Shown: piece by piece, positions 20,080 through 28,320 of the stretch
Position numbering within the stretch: the stretch's first letter is position 1
Layout of the letters: each line of letters starts with the position of its first letter
Origin: a virus
DNA length: 35,023 nucleotides
Virus record (IMG/VR): IMGVR_UViG_3300006336_000012
Span: 1-35,023 of that record
Strand: one strand, 5' to 3'
Made by a program: the position numbers and the translations under genes
The notes under the pieces: model-generated
What the model was told of the DNA's origin: nothing
Seen by the model: the letters and a program-made list of their open reading frames with translations, nothing else
The model's database searches: none

Positions 20080-21048
20080 CTATTCGAACAATATAGAAAT
20101 TGATTCGTTATGATTGATTCTTCTAATCGCTTCTGCAAACATGGGTGCTATTGATAACACTTCTACACTATTATTTCTACCAGTCGGTACGGAGAAATTA
20201 TGTCTCAATTTCTCTTGCTGAATAGTATCTGTTATTACCAAAGTTGATAAAGCCTCAGAATCTTCCATTCTCTGAGCACCACCGTTACTTAACACCCCGT
20301 GAGTGATATATGCCATGACTTGACTTGCACCTTCATTTCTTAATGCTTCAGCGCCCTTTATTAATGTTTTTCCAGTATCTACAATATCATCAACTATTAT
20401 ACATTTTTTCTTCTTTACATCTCCAATAACATTCATCGCCTCAGCTTGATTGGCACGCTCTCTACGTTTATCAATAATTGCAATATCCAATTGTAATTTT
20501 TTAGCGACTTTCCTTGCTCTAGCAACACCACCAGCATCAGGAGAAACTATAACTCCATTCTTTGCTATTATCATGCGTTTAGGATGTGTTTCTAAATCTT
20601 CAACAAACAACGGCATGGCTCCCAAATCATCTACCGGTATATCAAAAAATCCTTGTATCTGTCCAGCATGTAAATCCATTGTCACTATTCTATTAGCGCC
20701 CGCCACTTCTAACATATTCGCCACCAACCTACCTGTTATTGGTGTTCTGGAAACCGGTTTTCTATCTTGTCTTGCATAACCGAAATAAGGAATCACGGCA
20801 GTAATTCTACCAGCGGATGCTCTTTTACACGCATCTATTATAATTAACAATTCCATCAAATAGTCATTAGCGGGATTACTTGTACTTTGTATAATGAATA
20901 CGTCCTCACCACGAACATTCTCTTTAATCATACATGAGAGTTCATTGTCTGCAAATTTAATAAGTTCTACTTCACATAAATGTTGTCCACAATGATGTGC
21001 GATAGACTTTGACAATTGTTTGTTTGAATTACCAGCAATTATTTTCAT
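20080..21048 (-). CDS. prs: Ribose-phosphate pyrophosphokinase
   Basis: This 322-aa protein is a full-length PRPP synthetase, which makes PRPP from ribose 5-phosphate and ATP for nucleotide and NAD synthesis. Diagnostic parts are FADNELSCMIKENVRG (about 37-52), the flexible loop YFGYARQDRKPVSRTPI, the metal-binding VTMDLHAGQIQGFFDIPVD, and the PRPP motif IIVDDIVDTGKTL. No truncation is apparent. Together with the phosphoribosyltransferase at 34029 it points to phage control of nucleotide supply. Confidence 0.96.
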   Translation of the reverse strand: MKIIAGNSNKQLSKSIAHHCGQHLCEVELIKFADNELSCMIKENVRGEDVFIIQSTSNPANDYLMELLIIIDACKRASAGRITAVIPYFGYARQDRKPVSRTPITGRLVANMLEVAGANRIVTMDLHAGQIQGFFDIPVDDLGAMPLFVEDLETHPKRMIIAKNGVIVSPDAGGVARARKVAKKLQLDIAIIDKRRERANQAEAMNVIGDVKKKKCIIVDDIVDTGKTLIKGAEALRNEGASQVMAYITHGVLSNGGAQRMEDSEALSTLVITDTIQQEKLRHNFSVPTGRNNSVEVLSIAPMFAEAIRRINHNESISILFE

Positions 21049-21051
21049 AGT

Positions 21052-21198
21052 TTATTCATATATGAAAGGGTCCTGTTCTCTGAGTTCTTTTAATCTCTTT
21101 TTATATTTCTTCCTTATTTTATACTCATCATAAGGCCTTCTAATATATAGCCAGAGATTGATAAGTTTACTTTTAAAGTCTTGAAAAATCTTCAACAT
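21052..21198 (-). CDS. Small conserved T4-like phage protein (RDPFIY-type end), 48 aa
   Basis: The frame runs from ATG at 21198 to TAA at 21052. The product starts MLKIFQDFKSKLINLWLYI and ends RLKELREQDPFIYE. The central YDEYKIRKKYKKRLKELR and the DPFIY end are familiar from small proteins of T4-like marine phages, with unknown role. It overlaps the SGNH gene by 26 nt and leads into the PRPP synthetase gene. Confidence 0.74.
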   Translation of the reverse strand: MLKIFQDFKSKLINLWLYIRRPYDEYKIRKKYKKRLKELREQDPFIYE

Positions 21199-21946
21199 TT
21201 ATCTTTTTCCCTATAAATTTATTACCTTCAACATTTGGATGACTTTTATACTGATGTCCCTCTGGAATTTTATTTTCTCTAATAGCAACATGTTTGTTTA
21301 AATCAAATTTACTATAAACATTATCTACTCCCCATAACCTATTTAAGTGTATACATTTCATTATTGGTTTATTAATTGACCAAACATATCCTTTAATTTT
21401 ATTTTCTTTACATATACTATCTATTTCATTAGCACATGACCTAGTGAATAAATCAAAAATATCATTAGGCCATAAACCTTTTATACGTTTTGATAGAGTC
21501 TGATTAGCTGTATCATTCTCTTCCCATAGTTGTTTCGGTGTTATTGGGTAAACCTTCCAACTATCAATAGAAAATCTCATCTTTTGATCAGTTGATATAA
21601 TCCGTTTTTCTACTCTGGAGCGAGCTTTAGTATCCTTATATTTAAGTTCCATTTGTTGTGGATATACTAAAGAACATCTTGGCTCCCAACTTTCTTGAAA
21701 CCAAATCTCATCAAAATTACTTAAATCATTATGTAAAATTATATTAATGTATTGATACCAAAACCAATAGCCTTCTCCATGTGTGGCTATGACTGTTAAT
21801 TCCTTATCTCCTAAATGGTCAACATAATTGTACCATCCTGGACTTTCTGGAAGCACCACCTCAGATTGATTTATAGATTTGGCATTGGGTACATACTCAT
21901 AACTACCCGCAGAAAAACTACAACCAAATATTAATACTCTACTCAT
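21173..21946 (-). CDS. SGNH-like hydrolase, possibly inactive
   Basis: This 257-aa protein starts MSRVLIFGCSFSAGSY, an SGNH block I with the nucleophile S10. The C-terminal HPNVEGNKFIG (H236) matches the block V His region, but the Asp expected three residues before the His is Tyr, so the triad is incomplete. It differs from the SGNH protein at 16633-17427, although the two share the GCSxT/S-like beginning. It is ATGA-coupled to the polysaccharide-lyase-like gene. Function unknown. Confidence 0.74.
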   Translation of the reverse strand: MSRVLIFGCSFSAGSYEYVPNAKSINQSEVVLPESPGWYNYVDHLGDKELTVIATHGEGYWFWYQYINIILHNDLSNFDEIWFQESWEPRCSLVYPQQMELKYKDTKARSRVEKRIISTDQKMRFSIDSWKVYPITPKQLWEENDTANQTLSKRIKGLWPNDIFDLFTRSCANEIDSICKENKIKGYVWSINKPIMKCIHLNRLWGVDNVYSKFDLNKHVAIRENKIPEGHQYKSHPNVEGNKFIGKKINVEDFSRL

Positions 21947-22680
21947 TTTTGAGCTGGAGCAATATCTTCATAACTAGCTCCCCTTCTATAAGAATCGAAA
22001 TAAACAATATGAGTATTCTTTTCAGACCTATAACGATAAATACCATATTTGAAATAAGGCCCCTTTGGATCAAAATAACCAATAGGCCCCCTATACGCTA
22101 CTACTTGTTCACCATTTAACCACACATTCAAATATCCATCATCTTCTGTACTCCAACGCACTTGATATATAAGATCATTCCATTCTCCAAGAGTGAAATT
22201 TGTTAAATTATAAAATTTTCTTTTCACATGTGATGTGGAGTCAGGAGAATTGGGAGCACATCTTTTTTCAGTTTCATAACGAACTATAATTTGAAAAGTT
22301 TTAGTTAGATGAAGTTCATTTGATAAAACCGAAGGTCGATCACACCACACTTTATCTCCATTTATCATATGGCTTGTTCCATGCCACTGCCCAATAACAA
22401 GTCGTTTTAAAATAGGTTGAATATCTTTAGGAATAAAAATACTCATTCCATACCACGTTTCATGATTAAGAGGAGCATTCCATTTCTCACTTAATTCTGC
22501 ACGAGAACTCTTTTTGAACCCATCTCCCCAACCATCTCCAGGACGGACTTCAAAACGATATGCAGTATTTTGTTTCTGTATTGACCAAGACTTAATATCT
22601 GCCTGTTTATTCCACGGCCCTCCTGTTGTAGCCGTACATCCAACTAAAAATATAAGTGGTATAATTAATAATCTATTCAT
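21943..22680 (-). CDS. Polysaccharide lyase-like lipoprotein
   Basis: The N-terminus MNRLLIIPLIFLVGC is a lipoprotein signal (LVGC). The mature part shows jelly-roll features of the heparin-lyase-like family (PF14099-like): FEVRPGDGWGDG..SSRAELS, GQWHG (about 98-102), LGEWNDLIYQVRWS with DGYLNVWLNGEQVVAYRG, and YFKYGIYR. Such proteins bind or cleave uronic-acid polymers. ATG 22680 is chosen over 22692 because transcription should start near 22697. It may attack capsule or matrix from the cell surface, which is inferred. Confidence 0.82.
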   Translation of the reverse strand: MNRLLIIPLIFLVGCTATTGGPWNKQADIKSWSIQKQNTAYRFEVRPGDGWGDGFKKSSRAELSEKWNAPLNHETWYGMSIFIPKDIQPILKRLVIGQWHGTSHMINGDKVWCDRPSVLSNELHLTKTFQIIVRYETEKRCAPNSPDSTSHVKRKFYNLTNFTLGEWNDLIYQVRWSTEDDGYLNVWLNGEQVVAYRGPIGYFDPKGPYFKYGIYRYRSEKNTHIVYFDSYRRGASYEDIAPAQK

Positions 22681-22703
22681 GACTTTTCTCATTTACTACT
22701 TAT

Positions 22704-22732
22704 ATTATATCAGGGTTTTTCGGAAAAGTCAA
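22704..22732 (-). promoter_or_regulatory. Sigma70-type promoter, extended -10
   Basis: TTGACT (22732-22727) and TATAAT (22709-22704) are 17 bp apart on the minus strand, with TGA before the -10. It lies between the carbamoyltransferase stop (22736) and the lyase start, giving a leader of about 17 nt. Confidence 0.88.
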
Positions 22733-22735
22733 GTT

Positions 22736-24106
22736 TTACAATACTTTAAGCCCAGTATTTTGTTCAAATTTCTTAACATCATATTCATCATTAACAATGG
22801 GTTCACCTTTAAGATTGAGTGATGTATTCAATATCATAGGACAACCAGTTTCTGCTTTCCATTCTTCCAATAATGTCCTATGGGGATTATTTTCAACTAT
22901 CTGTAATCTTGAAGTACCATCAGCATGAACCACTCCAGGAAACTGTACTTTTGTTCTAGATTTAGCATTATATGTTGAATTCATATATGTCGAAAAAACA
23001 TTTCCTTGAAAATATTCATTAACATCTTCTTTCAATATCATTGGGGCAAATGGTCTAAATTCTTCTCTACCCTTAATTCTATTTACCCTATCTTTAATGT
23101 CTACTATTGAAGGATCTGCTAACAAACTACGATTACCTAAAGCTCGTGGACCAAACTCTGCCCTTCCTTTTGCCACACCTACTATTTTGCTATTTTTTAA
23201 CGTTTTCACTATCTCTTTTGTTGGATATTCACCTCTTAATTCATATCCAATATAGGGTGATGGATCTATCTTCTTTTCTGTTCTCGCTAATACGCATCCA
23301 ACCGCCGAACCAGCATCACCAGGATTTGGTGGTATGTATACATTACAATGCTCTAATTGAGAATTTGCTTTTACATTTAATGCACATCCACCAACAAATA
23401 CTAAATTGCCCTGTATATTTTTAACTATGTCCCAAAGAATACCTTCATATACTGATTGAGCACACGCTGAGATCTGCAGTTTACCCAATCCATTTAATTT
23501 CACACCTCTATGAAAGTTAAAATTGTCATCCCACAATTTTCTTATTTTTCTATATCCATCAGGAGTAATATTACCAAGTGGTGCCGCTCCCATCATAATA
23601 TATTCTTCTTCATTTGGTTTCCACCCCGCCGCTTGAGTCATCGCAGAATAAAATAAACCAAGTGATTTAGGATATTTCCAATGAAGGCCCTTTCTTTTTA
23701 ATTTCCCACCCTTTGCTTGCCATGTTGTCAAAGTGTCCCATTCACCTATTGCATCAATAACTAAAACTGTACATTCATCAAATGGTGATGTATAATAACC
23801 ATATGCGGCGTGTGATAAGTGATGACTTGTATATGTTAATTTATATTTAAATTTTGGTAAGACTAATATTGGTGATTGTTTTGCGTAGGTTCTTCTGAAT
23901 GATTTAAAGATGGGATTTTCATAATAATATACTTTCTCTGGAATACCATATTTCTTTTCAACATACTCAATCAGATTGGGCGGAATTATAGGATCGTTTT
24001 TCTTTCTAGAAAACCGCTCAGCGTCTGTCGCAAATAATAACTCATCATTTTTAAATACTGACAATGCACCATCATGCGATCCCTGTGTCACTCCCCAACA
24101 TATCAT
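22736..24106 (-). CDS. Carbamoyltransferase (NodU/CmcH/TobZ family)
   Basis: The 456-aa protein has both family domains. The N-terminal part shows SHDGALSVF (10-18), TSHHLSHAAYGYYTSPF (93-109, metal-binding His), EEYIMMGAAPLG (168-179) and VGGCALNVKAN (238-248). The C-terminal YrdC-like part shows GRAEFGPRALGNRSLLADP (314-332) and NTSLNLKGEPIV near the end. These enzymes transfer carbamoyl from carbamoyl phosphate via carbamoyl-AMP to a hydroxyl group. It is shorter than most relatives. In phages some members carbamoylate modified bases in DNA; here the acceptor is not known. Confidence 0.92.
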   Translation of the reverse strand: MICWGVTQGSHDGALSVFKNDELLFATDAERFSRKKNDPIIPPNLIEYVEKKYGIPEKVYYYENPIFKSFRRTYAKQSPILVLPKFKYKLTYTSHHLSHAAYGYYTSPFDECTVLVIDAIGEWDTLTTWQAKGGKLKRKGLHWKYPKSLGLFYSAMTQAAGWKPNEEEYIMMGAAPLGNITPDGYRKIRKLWDDNFNFHRGVKLNGLGKLQISACAQSVYEGILWDIVKNIQGNLVFVGGCALNVKANSQLEHCNVYIPPNPGDAGSAVGCVLARTEKKIDPSPYIGYELRGEYPTKEIVKTLKNSKIVGVAKGRAEFGPRALGNRSLLADPSIVDIKDRVNRIKGREEFRPFAPMILKEDVNEYFQGNVFSTYMNSTYNAKSRTKVQFPGVVHADGTSRLQIVENNPHRTLLEEWKAETGCPMILNTSLNLKGEPIVNDEYDVKKFEQNTGLKVL

Positions 24107-24218
24107 CGTCTATCCTTTCGCAGCATGGACAATCTTGCCCATGAATCCTATTCAGGTTCAATTGTTTTTTTACTCGCCGTTGTCTGGCTTTTCTTTTAGC
24201 TTCTTTTTTCTTAGTCAA
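24072..24218 (-). CDS. Small basic putative zinc protein with TTG start, 48 aa
   Basis: The frame runs from TTG at 24218, with GAGGAG seven bases ahead, to TGA at 24072. The product is very basic at first (TKKKEAKRKARQRRVKKQ) and ends with DCPCCERIDDDMLG, where CPCC could hold a metal. It overlaps the acyl-carrier-like gene at one end and the carbamoyltransferase at the other. The strong ribosome-binding site is the best evidence. Confidence 0.55.
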   Translation of the reverse strand: MTKKKEAKRKARQRRVKKQLNLNRIHGQDCPCCERIDDDMLGSDTGIA

Positions 24219-24444
24219 CTATTAACTCCTCAAGTTCTTCAATTATTTCTTCGATTGTAGAATTATTTTCAAATATTTCATCATCCATCTCTATATGAAA
24301 TTTGTCTTCACATAGTATTTTTATTTTCATTTGTTCTAAAAAATCTGGTTCCAAAGATTCTAAACGTGTAGTAATTAATATGTCTTCTTCTTCAATATTT
24401 AAATATTTTATTAATATTTCATAGAACTGTTTTTCTACATCCAT
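24211..24444 (-). CDS. Acyl carrier protein-like, lacking the attachment serine
   Basis: This 77-aa acidic helical protein has the size and helix pattern of acyl carrier proteins, including KIKILCEDKFHIEMDDE, close to the LEEEFxIEIPDE helix III region, and a TIEEIIEEL last helix. At the expected DSL attachment site it reads D34-F35-L36, so it cannot carry 4'-phosphopantetheine there. GGAGAG stands before ATG 24444. It may be a protein-binding ACP mimic. The relationship is judged from pattern, not from a search. Confidence 0.66.
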   Translation of the reverse strand: MDVEKQFYEILIKYLNIEEEDILITTRLESLEPDFLEQMKIKILCEDKFHIEMDDEIFENNSTIEEIIEELEELIVD

Positions 24445-24510
24445 GTACTCTCCAAATAATTAGTAAATCTAACCACTATATATGTTTTCTAATTATTCTA
24501 AGAAATATCT

Positions 24511-24951
24511 TTACTTACTGTTAATCATTGTCCAGAGAGTTTTAAATTTTACATCTACTGATCTTGCAACATCCCCCTCAACTTTATGCAATCCAAAGTT
24601 TAATTCACTTCTCAGTTTTTGAAGTTTTGTTTCAATTGTTTTTACTTGGGTTCTTAATTCTCTCTCTCGAATAGCAAATTTTTCCTTAACTTCCTCTTCA
24701 AGTGCTTGAACTTCCATTTGTTTTTTATTTAATATATCTACAGACTTTTTTATACGAGTCTCTATATCTTGAAGATTCTTTTGAAACGCTTCTAAATCAC
24801 GTTCAAGCTCCAATGCGTTGATTAGGGTAATTTTAGGAAAATTAATATCTCCCATATATTGCCAACCCACTAAAATTGCCATCACTACTATGATTAACCA
24901 TTTTATAACTTCACTATAAATTTTTAAAATCTGTTTACGTTTGTGTTCCAA
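24511..24951 (-). CDS. Membrane-anchored coiled-coil protein, 146 aa
   Basis: A short basic N-terminus is followed by one membrane segment (WLIIVVMAILVGWQYM, about residues 18-33) and a coiled coil that runs from about residue 46 to 125 (LELERDLEAFQKNLQDIETR and on). The layout is that of a type II membrane protein with a periplasmic rod, like an i-spanin or tail-associated protein. It overlaps the gene upstream by 17 nt. Function is not settled. Confidence 0.74.
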   Translation of the reverse strand: MEHKRKQILKIYSEVIKWLIIVVMAILVGWQYMGDINFPKITLINALELERDLEAFQKNLQDIETRIKKSVDILNKKQMEVQALEEEVKEKFAIRERELRTQVKTIETKLQKLRSELNFGLHKVEGDVARSVDVKFKTLWTMINSK

Positions 24952-25135
24952 CTGTTATCCAAGCTGCAGAGGTCTTCACCTTCAGAGTTTCAGTAGTCGT
25001 ATCATATACGATTTCTCCTTCCAATCCTGCTGGTAAACTGCCTGTTGCATATGATGGTACATGCAGCGCTGTCGTTGCGAATGTTGTTGTCACATTCTGA
25101 GTTGTCACATTTATAGTTGATGATACTAATCCCAT
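24935..25135 (-). CDS. Small beta-rich protein resembling tail-fibre modules, 66 aa
   Basis: The sequence is Thr- and Val-rich, starting MGLVSSTINVTTQNV. GLEGEIVYDTTTETLKVKTS resembles short modules in phage fibre and baseplate proteins (GxEGxIVYDTTTxTLxVxxG). AAGGAGAATAAG before the ATG is a strong ribosome-binding site. It could be a small virion decoration or a fibre part encoded on its own. Confidence 0.7.
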   Translation of the reverse strand: MGLVSSTINVTTQNVTTTFATTALHVPSYATGSLPAGLEGEIVYDTTTETLKVKTSAAWITVGTQT

Positions 25136-25137
25136 TC

Positions 25138-25581
25138 TTATTCTCCTTGTGTTTGAGTTTCTTCCTCTGTATCCAGATTCCAGATTCCCAATTTTCCTTT
25201 AATTTGTATAGGTAAATTTGCTATTTCAGGGTTTTCAAATACCCATGCATATTTATCTTTCTCGTCTATGTCACAACAGCCCCATTTACTAGCCTCTTCT
25301 ACAGTTACTTGTTCTGATATTCTTAAAATATTAACAAGTTCCACTTTCCCCAATAAAGAACCATGAGTTGTCATGAAATGCCAATCTAAATGATTGGGTT
25401 TCAGTCTTTCAATACCATTTGTTAAATATATAGAATTTTCTTTTGATGGTTGTTTAGCTGAATGTATGTATAATTGACCTCGATACTTTGTATTCCAAGA
25501 TCTAATCTCATACTTTTTTACCCCCGCTAAAATTAAAAAAGCGAATGGATTTTTAACTGTTAAAACTTTTAAATGATTCAT
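25138..25581 (-). CDS. ASCH-domain protein, 147 aa
   Basis: The N-terminus matches ASCH/PUA-like domains, small beta-barrels thought to bind RNA or modified nucleotides: LTVKNPFAFLILAGVKKYEI, then RSWNTKYRGQLYIHSAK, and later GSLLGKVELVNI. The family is known for KTxExR..W, here KKYEIRSW. It starts inside the 3' end of the upstream gene. A role in RNA handling or nucleotide damage is inferred only from the family. Confidence 0.82.
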   Translation of the reverse strand: MNHLKVLTVKNPFAFLILAGVKKYEIRSWNTKYRGQLYIHSAKQPSKENSIYLTNGIERLKPNHLDWHFMTTHGSLLGKVELVNILRISEQVTVEEASKWGCCDIDEKDKYAWVFENPEIANLPIQIKGKLGIWNLDTEEETQTQGE

Positions 25582-26203
25582 TACTTGATCTAAGGAGCTT
25601 CCTGCCTCCGGTATGCTTGTAGAATGTCTGTTTTGTCAAGTTTGTAAGTTTAAGTGCATCTTTTAAAGTTCTACCATTTAAAACCAAATTCGAAGCTTCC
25701 TTTACTTTAACTTTTATCTTTACCTTTCGCTCTGGTTCATAATCTGTATATCTTTCAATCGCCGGCCATCTTGATTTATTTCTTGTCATGGCCTGATGTA
25801 ATGTCCAATTCCCTCTTAAATAATCAGAATAAGCCATCTGTGCTCTCTTTTTTGTTATAGAAAGATCATATGGCCTACCTGCTGGAATATGATATACTGG
25901 AACAAGCGACTGTTTACCCTTTTTTGTATTATATTTTGCTATTCTATTAATTGGAAAACATAACCTAATTGGTGTATTGATATCAATTTTATTTCCAAAT
26001 TTATATTCAACATCTTCCACCATCTGTTCATGACTTGAACAATGTTCATCAAATATATCCCACATCCACCAATGAAATGAATTGGCATAACATGCATCTT
26101 CAAATGTATACTCATCCATAGTAACAGGCCTCCAAGGATCACCTGTTACTGGATGATAATCACACAATTCTTCTAAATATGTTCTTCTAATTAATGAAGT
26201 CAT
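25553..26203 (-). CDS. Hypothetical protein with C-terminal helix-turn-helix-like region, 216 aa
   Basis: The first half is Trp- and acidic-rich (SFHWWMWDIFDEHC). The C-terminal third is basic (KVKIKVKVKEA) and ends with RTLKDALKLTNLTKQTFYKH, which has the spacing of a helix-turn-helix of the resolvase or homeodomain-like type. It could bind DNA. It is ATGA-coupled to the bS21 gene. The family was not recognised. Confidence 0.7.
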   Translation of the reverse strand: MTSLIRRTYLEELCDYHPVTGDPWRPVTMDEYTFEDACYANSFHWWMWDIFDEHCSSHEQMVEDVEYKFGNKIDINTPIRLCFPINRIAKYNTKKGKQSLVPVYHIPAGRPYDLSITKKRAQMAYSDYLRGNWTLHQAMTRNKSRWPAIERYTDYEPERKVKIKVKVKEASNLVLNGRTLKDALKLTNLTKQTFYKHTGGRKLLRSSNESFKSFNS

Positions 26204-26436
26204 TTTTTAAAATCACGCCCCATCTCTTGATCTCTTTCAGCAGATTTCAACATTTGTTTAAAATCTCGCTGTTTTTGTTTTCTTGCCTCATCACTTTTCA
26301 TTCTTTTTTTAAGAGAGGGCTTAGCATAATATTTTCTAGATTTTAATTCCTTAAAAAGTCCTTCATTTACTAAAATACTTTTCAATTTTGAAATAGCTTT
26401 AACTGAATTATTATCATAAACTTTAATACTTATCAT
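26200..26436 (-). CDS. rpsU: Phage-encoded ribosomal protein bS21
   Basis: The 78-aa protein starts MISIKVYDNNSVKAISKLKS and follows the bS21 pattern with GLFKELKSRKYYAKPSLKKR and a basic helical tail. In ribosomes bS21 sits near the anti-Shine-Dalgarno region of 16S rRNA and helps initiation. Phage copies are known and are thought to replace the host protein, steering ribosomes to phage mRNA. AAGGAAAATT before the ATG is a strong ribosome-binding site. Confidence 0.93.
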   Translation of the reverse strand: MISIKVYDNNSVKAISKLKSILVNEGLFKELKSRKYYAKPSLKKRMKSDEARKQKQRDFKQMLKSAERDQEMGRDFKK

Positions 26437-26445
26437 AATTTTCCT

Positions 26446-27534
26446 TCATGGTTTTTTTTCAATTTTTGGTTTAAATGCATTCACACCATACATTTTATCT
26501 ACATCTATATGCAGCACTTTTACAAGAACATCTTTTATACGTAAAAAACGTTTATCTCGAATAATAGAAACATTAATTCTATCACCAATATGATAGTTTA
26601 TTAATTTGTCTGAAAATTCAACACCATTATTTATAAATGTATTATCTATCCCTATTATAGTATCCCATGGCCGTAAACCTTTTGGTATTGTTTTATCTAC
26701 ATACTTTTCATCATTCATCAACAATCCATATGTATTTGGAATTGTCACAGTAATTGTAGGAAAATCTTTTGATATTTTATCCAGTTGTGATTTTTTTCCC
26801 CATAATGGAATAATCATTATTCCCAATGCAGGGCGATCAGCTTTACCTGTTGTTATCATCTGAGCCACTGAATTTCTAACAATATCACTCCTAATTGCTA
26901 TACCAACCCCCGCATTAGAATTGCCTCTAGATACAAGTAATGAATTAATTCCAACAATTTCACCCTTTGAATTAAGAAGAGGGCCTCCGGAATTTCCTTT
27001 ATTGATTGCAGCATCTGTTTGAAGTGCTTTAATATAGGGATGTCTCGCATATCTTTCAGTACTAGAAATTATACCCTTTGATAAACTAAATACCATTCCC
27101 ATAGGATGTCCAAGTGCAAATACTTCTTCTCCTAGTCTTATGTTATTTTGTGGGGCAAACTTTAGAAATGGTACATCTTTTCCTTTACGATTGAGAACTT
27201 TAAGTAGGGCTAAATCAGCTAAAGGGTCTATACCTATAACTTCTACTGAATAATCTCCCCAATCATTATCATCAAAATAATATAATTTTATACTTTTTTG
27301 GTCATGAACACAATGATAATTTGTTACTATATATCCTTCTTTGGTAACCACTGCTCCAGCACAAGTAGCCGTAGGCGTAGTTATTCCTGGATTATTTACT
27401 GTGCTCACTTGTAATAATACTACTGATTCTCTCGCTTGTTCAATTATTTCTGTAGTGATATCTGATGCTTCCAGAGTACTAGAGAACATGAATATAGAAA
27501 AGCATAACAAAATAACTCTTTTGAGCTTGTTCAT
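26446..27534 (-). CDS. HtrA/DegP-type serine protease with PDZ region
   Basis: The 362-aa protein begins with a Sec signal peptide (LKRVILLCFSIFMFSSTLEA). The trypsin-like domain has all three catalytic residues: H74 in TNYHCVH, D107 in DPLADLALL, and S182 in NKGNSGGPL. A PDZ-like domain follows from about residue 233. It should work in the periplasm, degrading or folding envelope proteins. One PDZ is present, as in DegS, but without a membrane anchor. HtrA is rare in phages, so its role here is open. AAGGAAAAG precedes the ATG. Confidence 0.93.
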   Translation of the reverse strand: MNKLKRVILLCFSIFMFSSTLEASDITTEIIEQARESVVLLQVSTVNNPGITTPTATCAGAVVTKEGYIVTNYHCVHDQKSIKLYYFDDNDWGDYSVEVIGIDPLADLALLKVLNRKGKDVPFLKFAPQNNIRLGEEVFALGHPMGMVFSLSKGIISSTERYARHPYIKALQTDAAINKGNSGGPLLNSKGEIVGINSLLVSRGNSNAGVGIAIRSDIVRNSVAQMITTGKADRPALGIMIIPLWGKKSQLDKISKDFPTITVTIPNTYGLLMNDEKYVDKTIPKGLRPWDTIIGIDNTFINNGVEFSDKLINYHIGDRINVSIIRDKRFLRIKDVLVKVLHIDVDKMYGVNAFKPKIEKKP

Positions 27535-27541
27535 CTTTTCC

Positions 27542-28207
27542 TTAAAAATTTAATGTGTTAGGTTCTTGAGGGGTTCTCTCTAATTCTTTGTTTTGGTCTG
27601 GTAATGACTCTTCTCTTAATGAATTAGTAGAATTGTCTGCTCCCTCATCTTTTTTAAGTTCCTTTTTTGTTTCATTATCTGGTGTCGGCATTTTCATAAA
27701 AAAACTTGGTAAAGTTTCATACTTTCCAACGCATTCCATTGCTTTCAGCATAAAAAGATTTCCTCCCCATTCTGGATCAATAACCTTTTTTTTGTATTCC
27801 TTTACTTTATGTTCTTTTCTTAGCATATCCATTACACAAAAACAATGTTCGACCATTTGTCTTTGTGCTATGGGGCTTGGTATCTGACCTAGAATAGATG
27901 GATTGCTTAATACTACCCATCTTATAGTTCCTTGATAACATGCGCCTATTGTATCATAGATAAGTTGTGAAGTCCATGTATCATCATCTAATATTTTCGG
28001 AAATCCTCTTTCTGTGAACTGAGGCTCTTCTCCAGTTTTTAACTGGTTCCTTGCTTTATTCAGTTCATCTGCGCTCGCTTCTTCTGCTTTTACTACCGTA
28101 AGTTGCATGATGAACATACTCACAGGAAGTAATATTATTAAAAATATTAAAACCTTTTTTATAAAATATATTGGCGTAAATATTGTTTTACTAATATAGT
28201 GTCTCAA
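27542..28207 (-). CDS. Exported or membrane-anchored hypothetical protein, 221 aa
   Basis: A hydrophobic segment near residues 18-37 (KKVLIFLIILLPVSMFIM) acts as signal or anchor, followed by a Cys-containing domain (IGACYQGTIRWVVL, HCFCVMDMLRKE, AMECVGKYE) and an acidic, Pro/Asn-rich tail. The frame begins at TTG 28207; a later start just before the hydrophobic segment is possible. It lies 7 nt upstream of the HtrA gene, so the protease could act on it. The family was not recognised. Confidence 0.72.
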   Translation of the reverse strand: MRHYISKTIFTPIYFIKKVLIFLIILLPVSMFIMQLTVVKAEEASADELNKARNQLKTGEEPQFTERGFPKILDDDTWTSQLIYDTIGACYQGTIRWVVLSNPSILGQIPSPIAQRQMVEHCFCVMDMLRKEHKVKEYKKKVIDPEWGGNLFMLKAMECVGKYETLPSFFMKMPTPDNETKKELKKDEGADNSTNSLREESLPDQNKELERTPQEPNTLNF

Positions 28208-28277
28208 CTCAAACCCAACTTTCTCTATTTAAAATTTAGATCCCTCATCGTCAATTGTTTATTCAATGGATCACTAA

Positions 28278-28289
28278 GGTAGGCCTACC
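28278..28289. repeat. 12-bp perfect palindrome between gene and tRNA-Arg
   Basis: GGTAGGCCTACC is self-complementary over 12 bp and lies 31 bp from tRNA-Arg. It has no T-run after it, so it is not a normal terminator. It may be a protein-binding site or a processing signal. The remaining bases from 28208 to 28320 show no gene. Confidence 0.45.
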
Positions 28290-28320
28290 GCTTTCCTATT
28301 GATATTTAGGTGTTTGGAGA

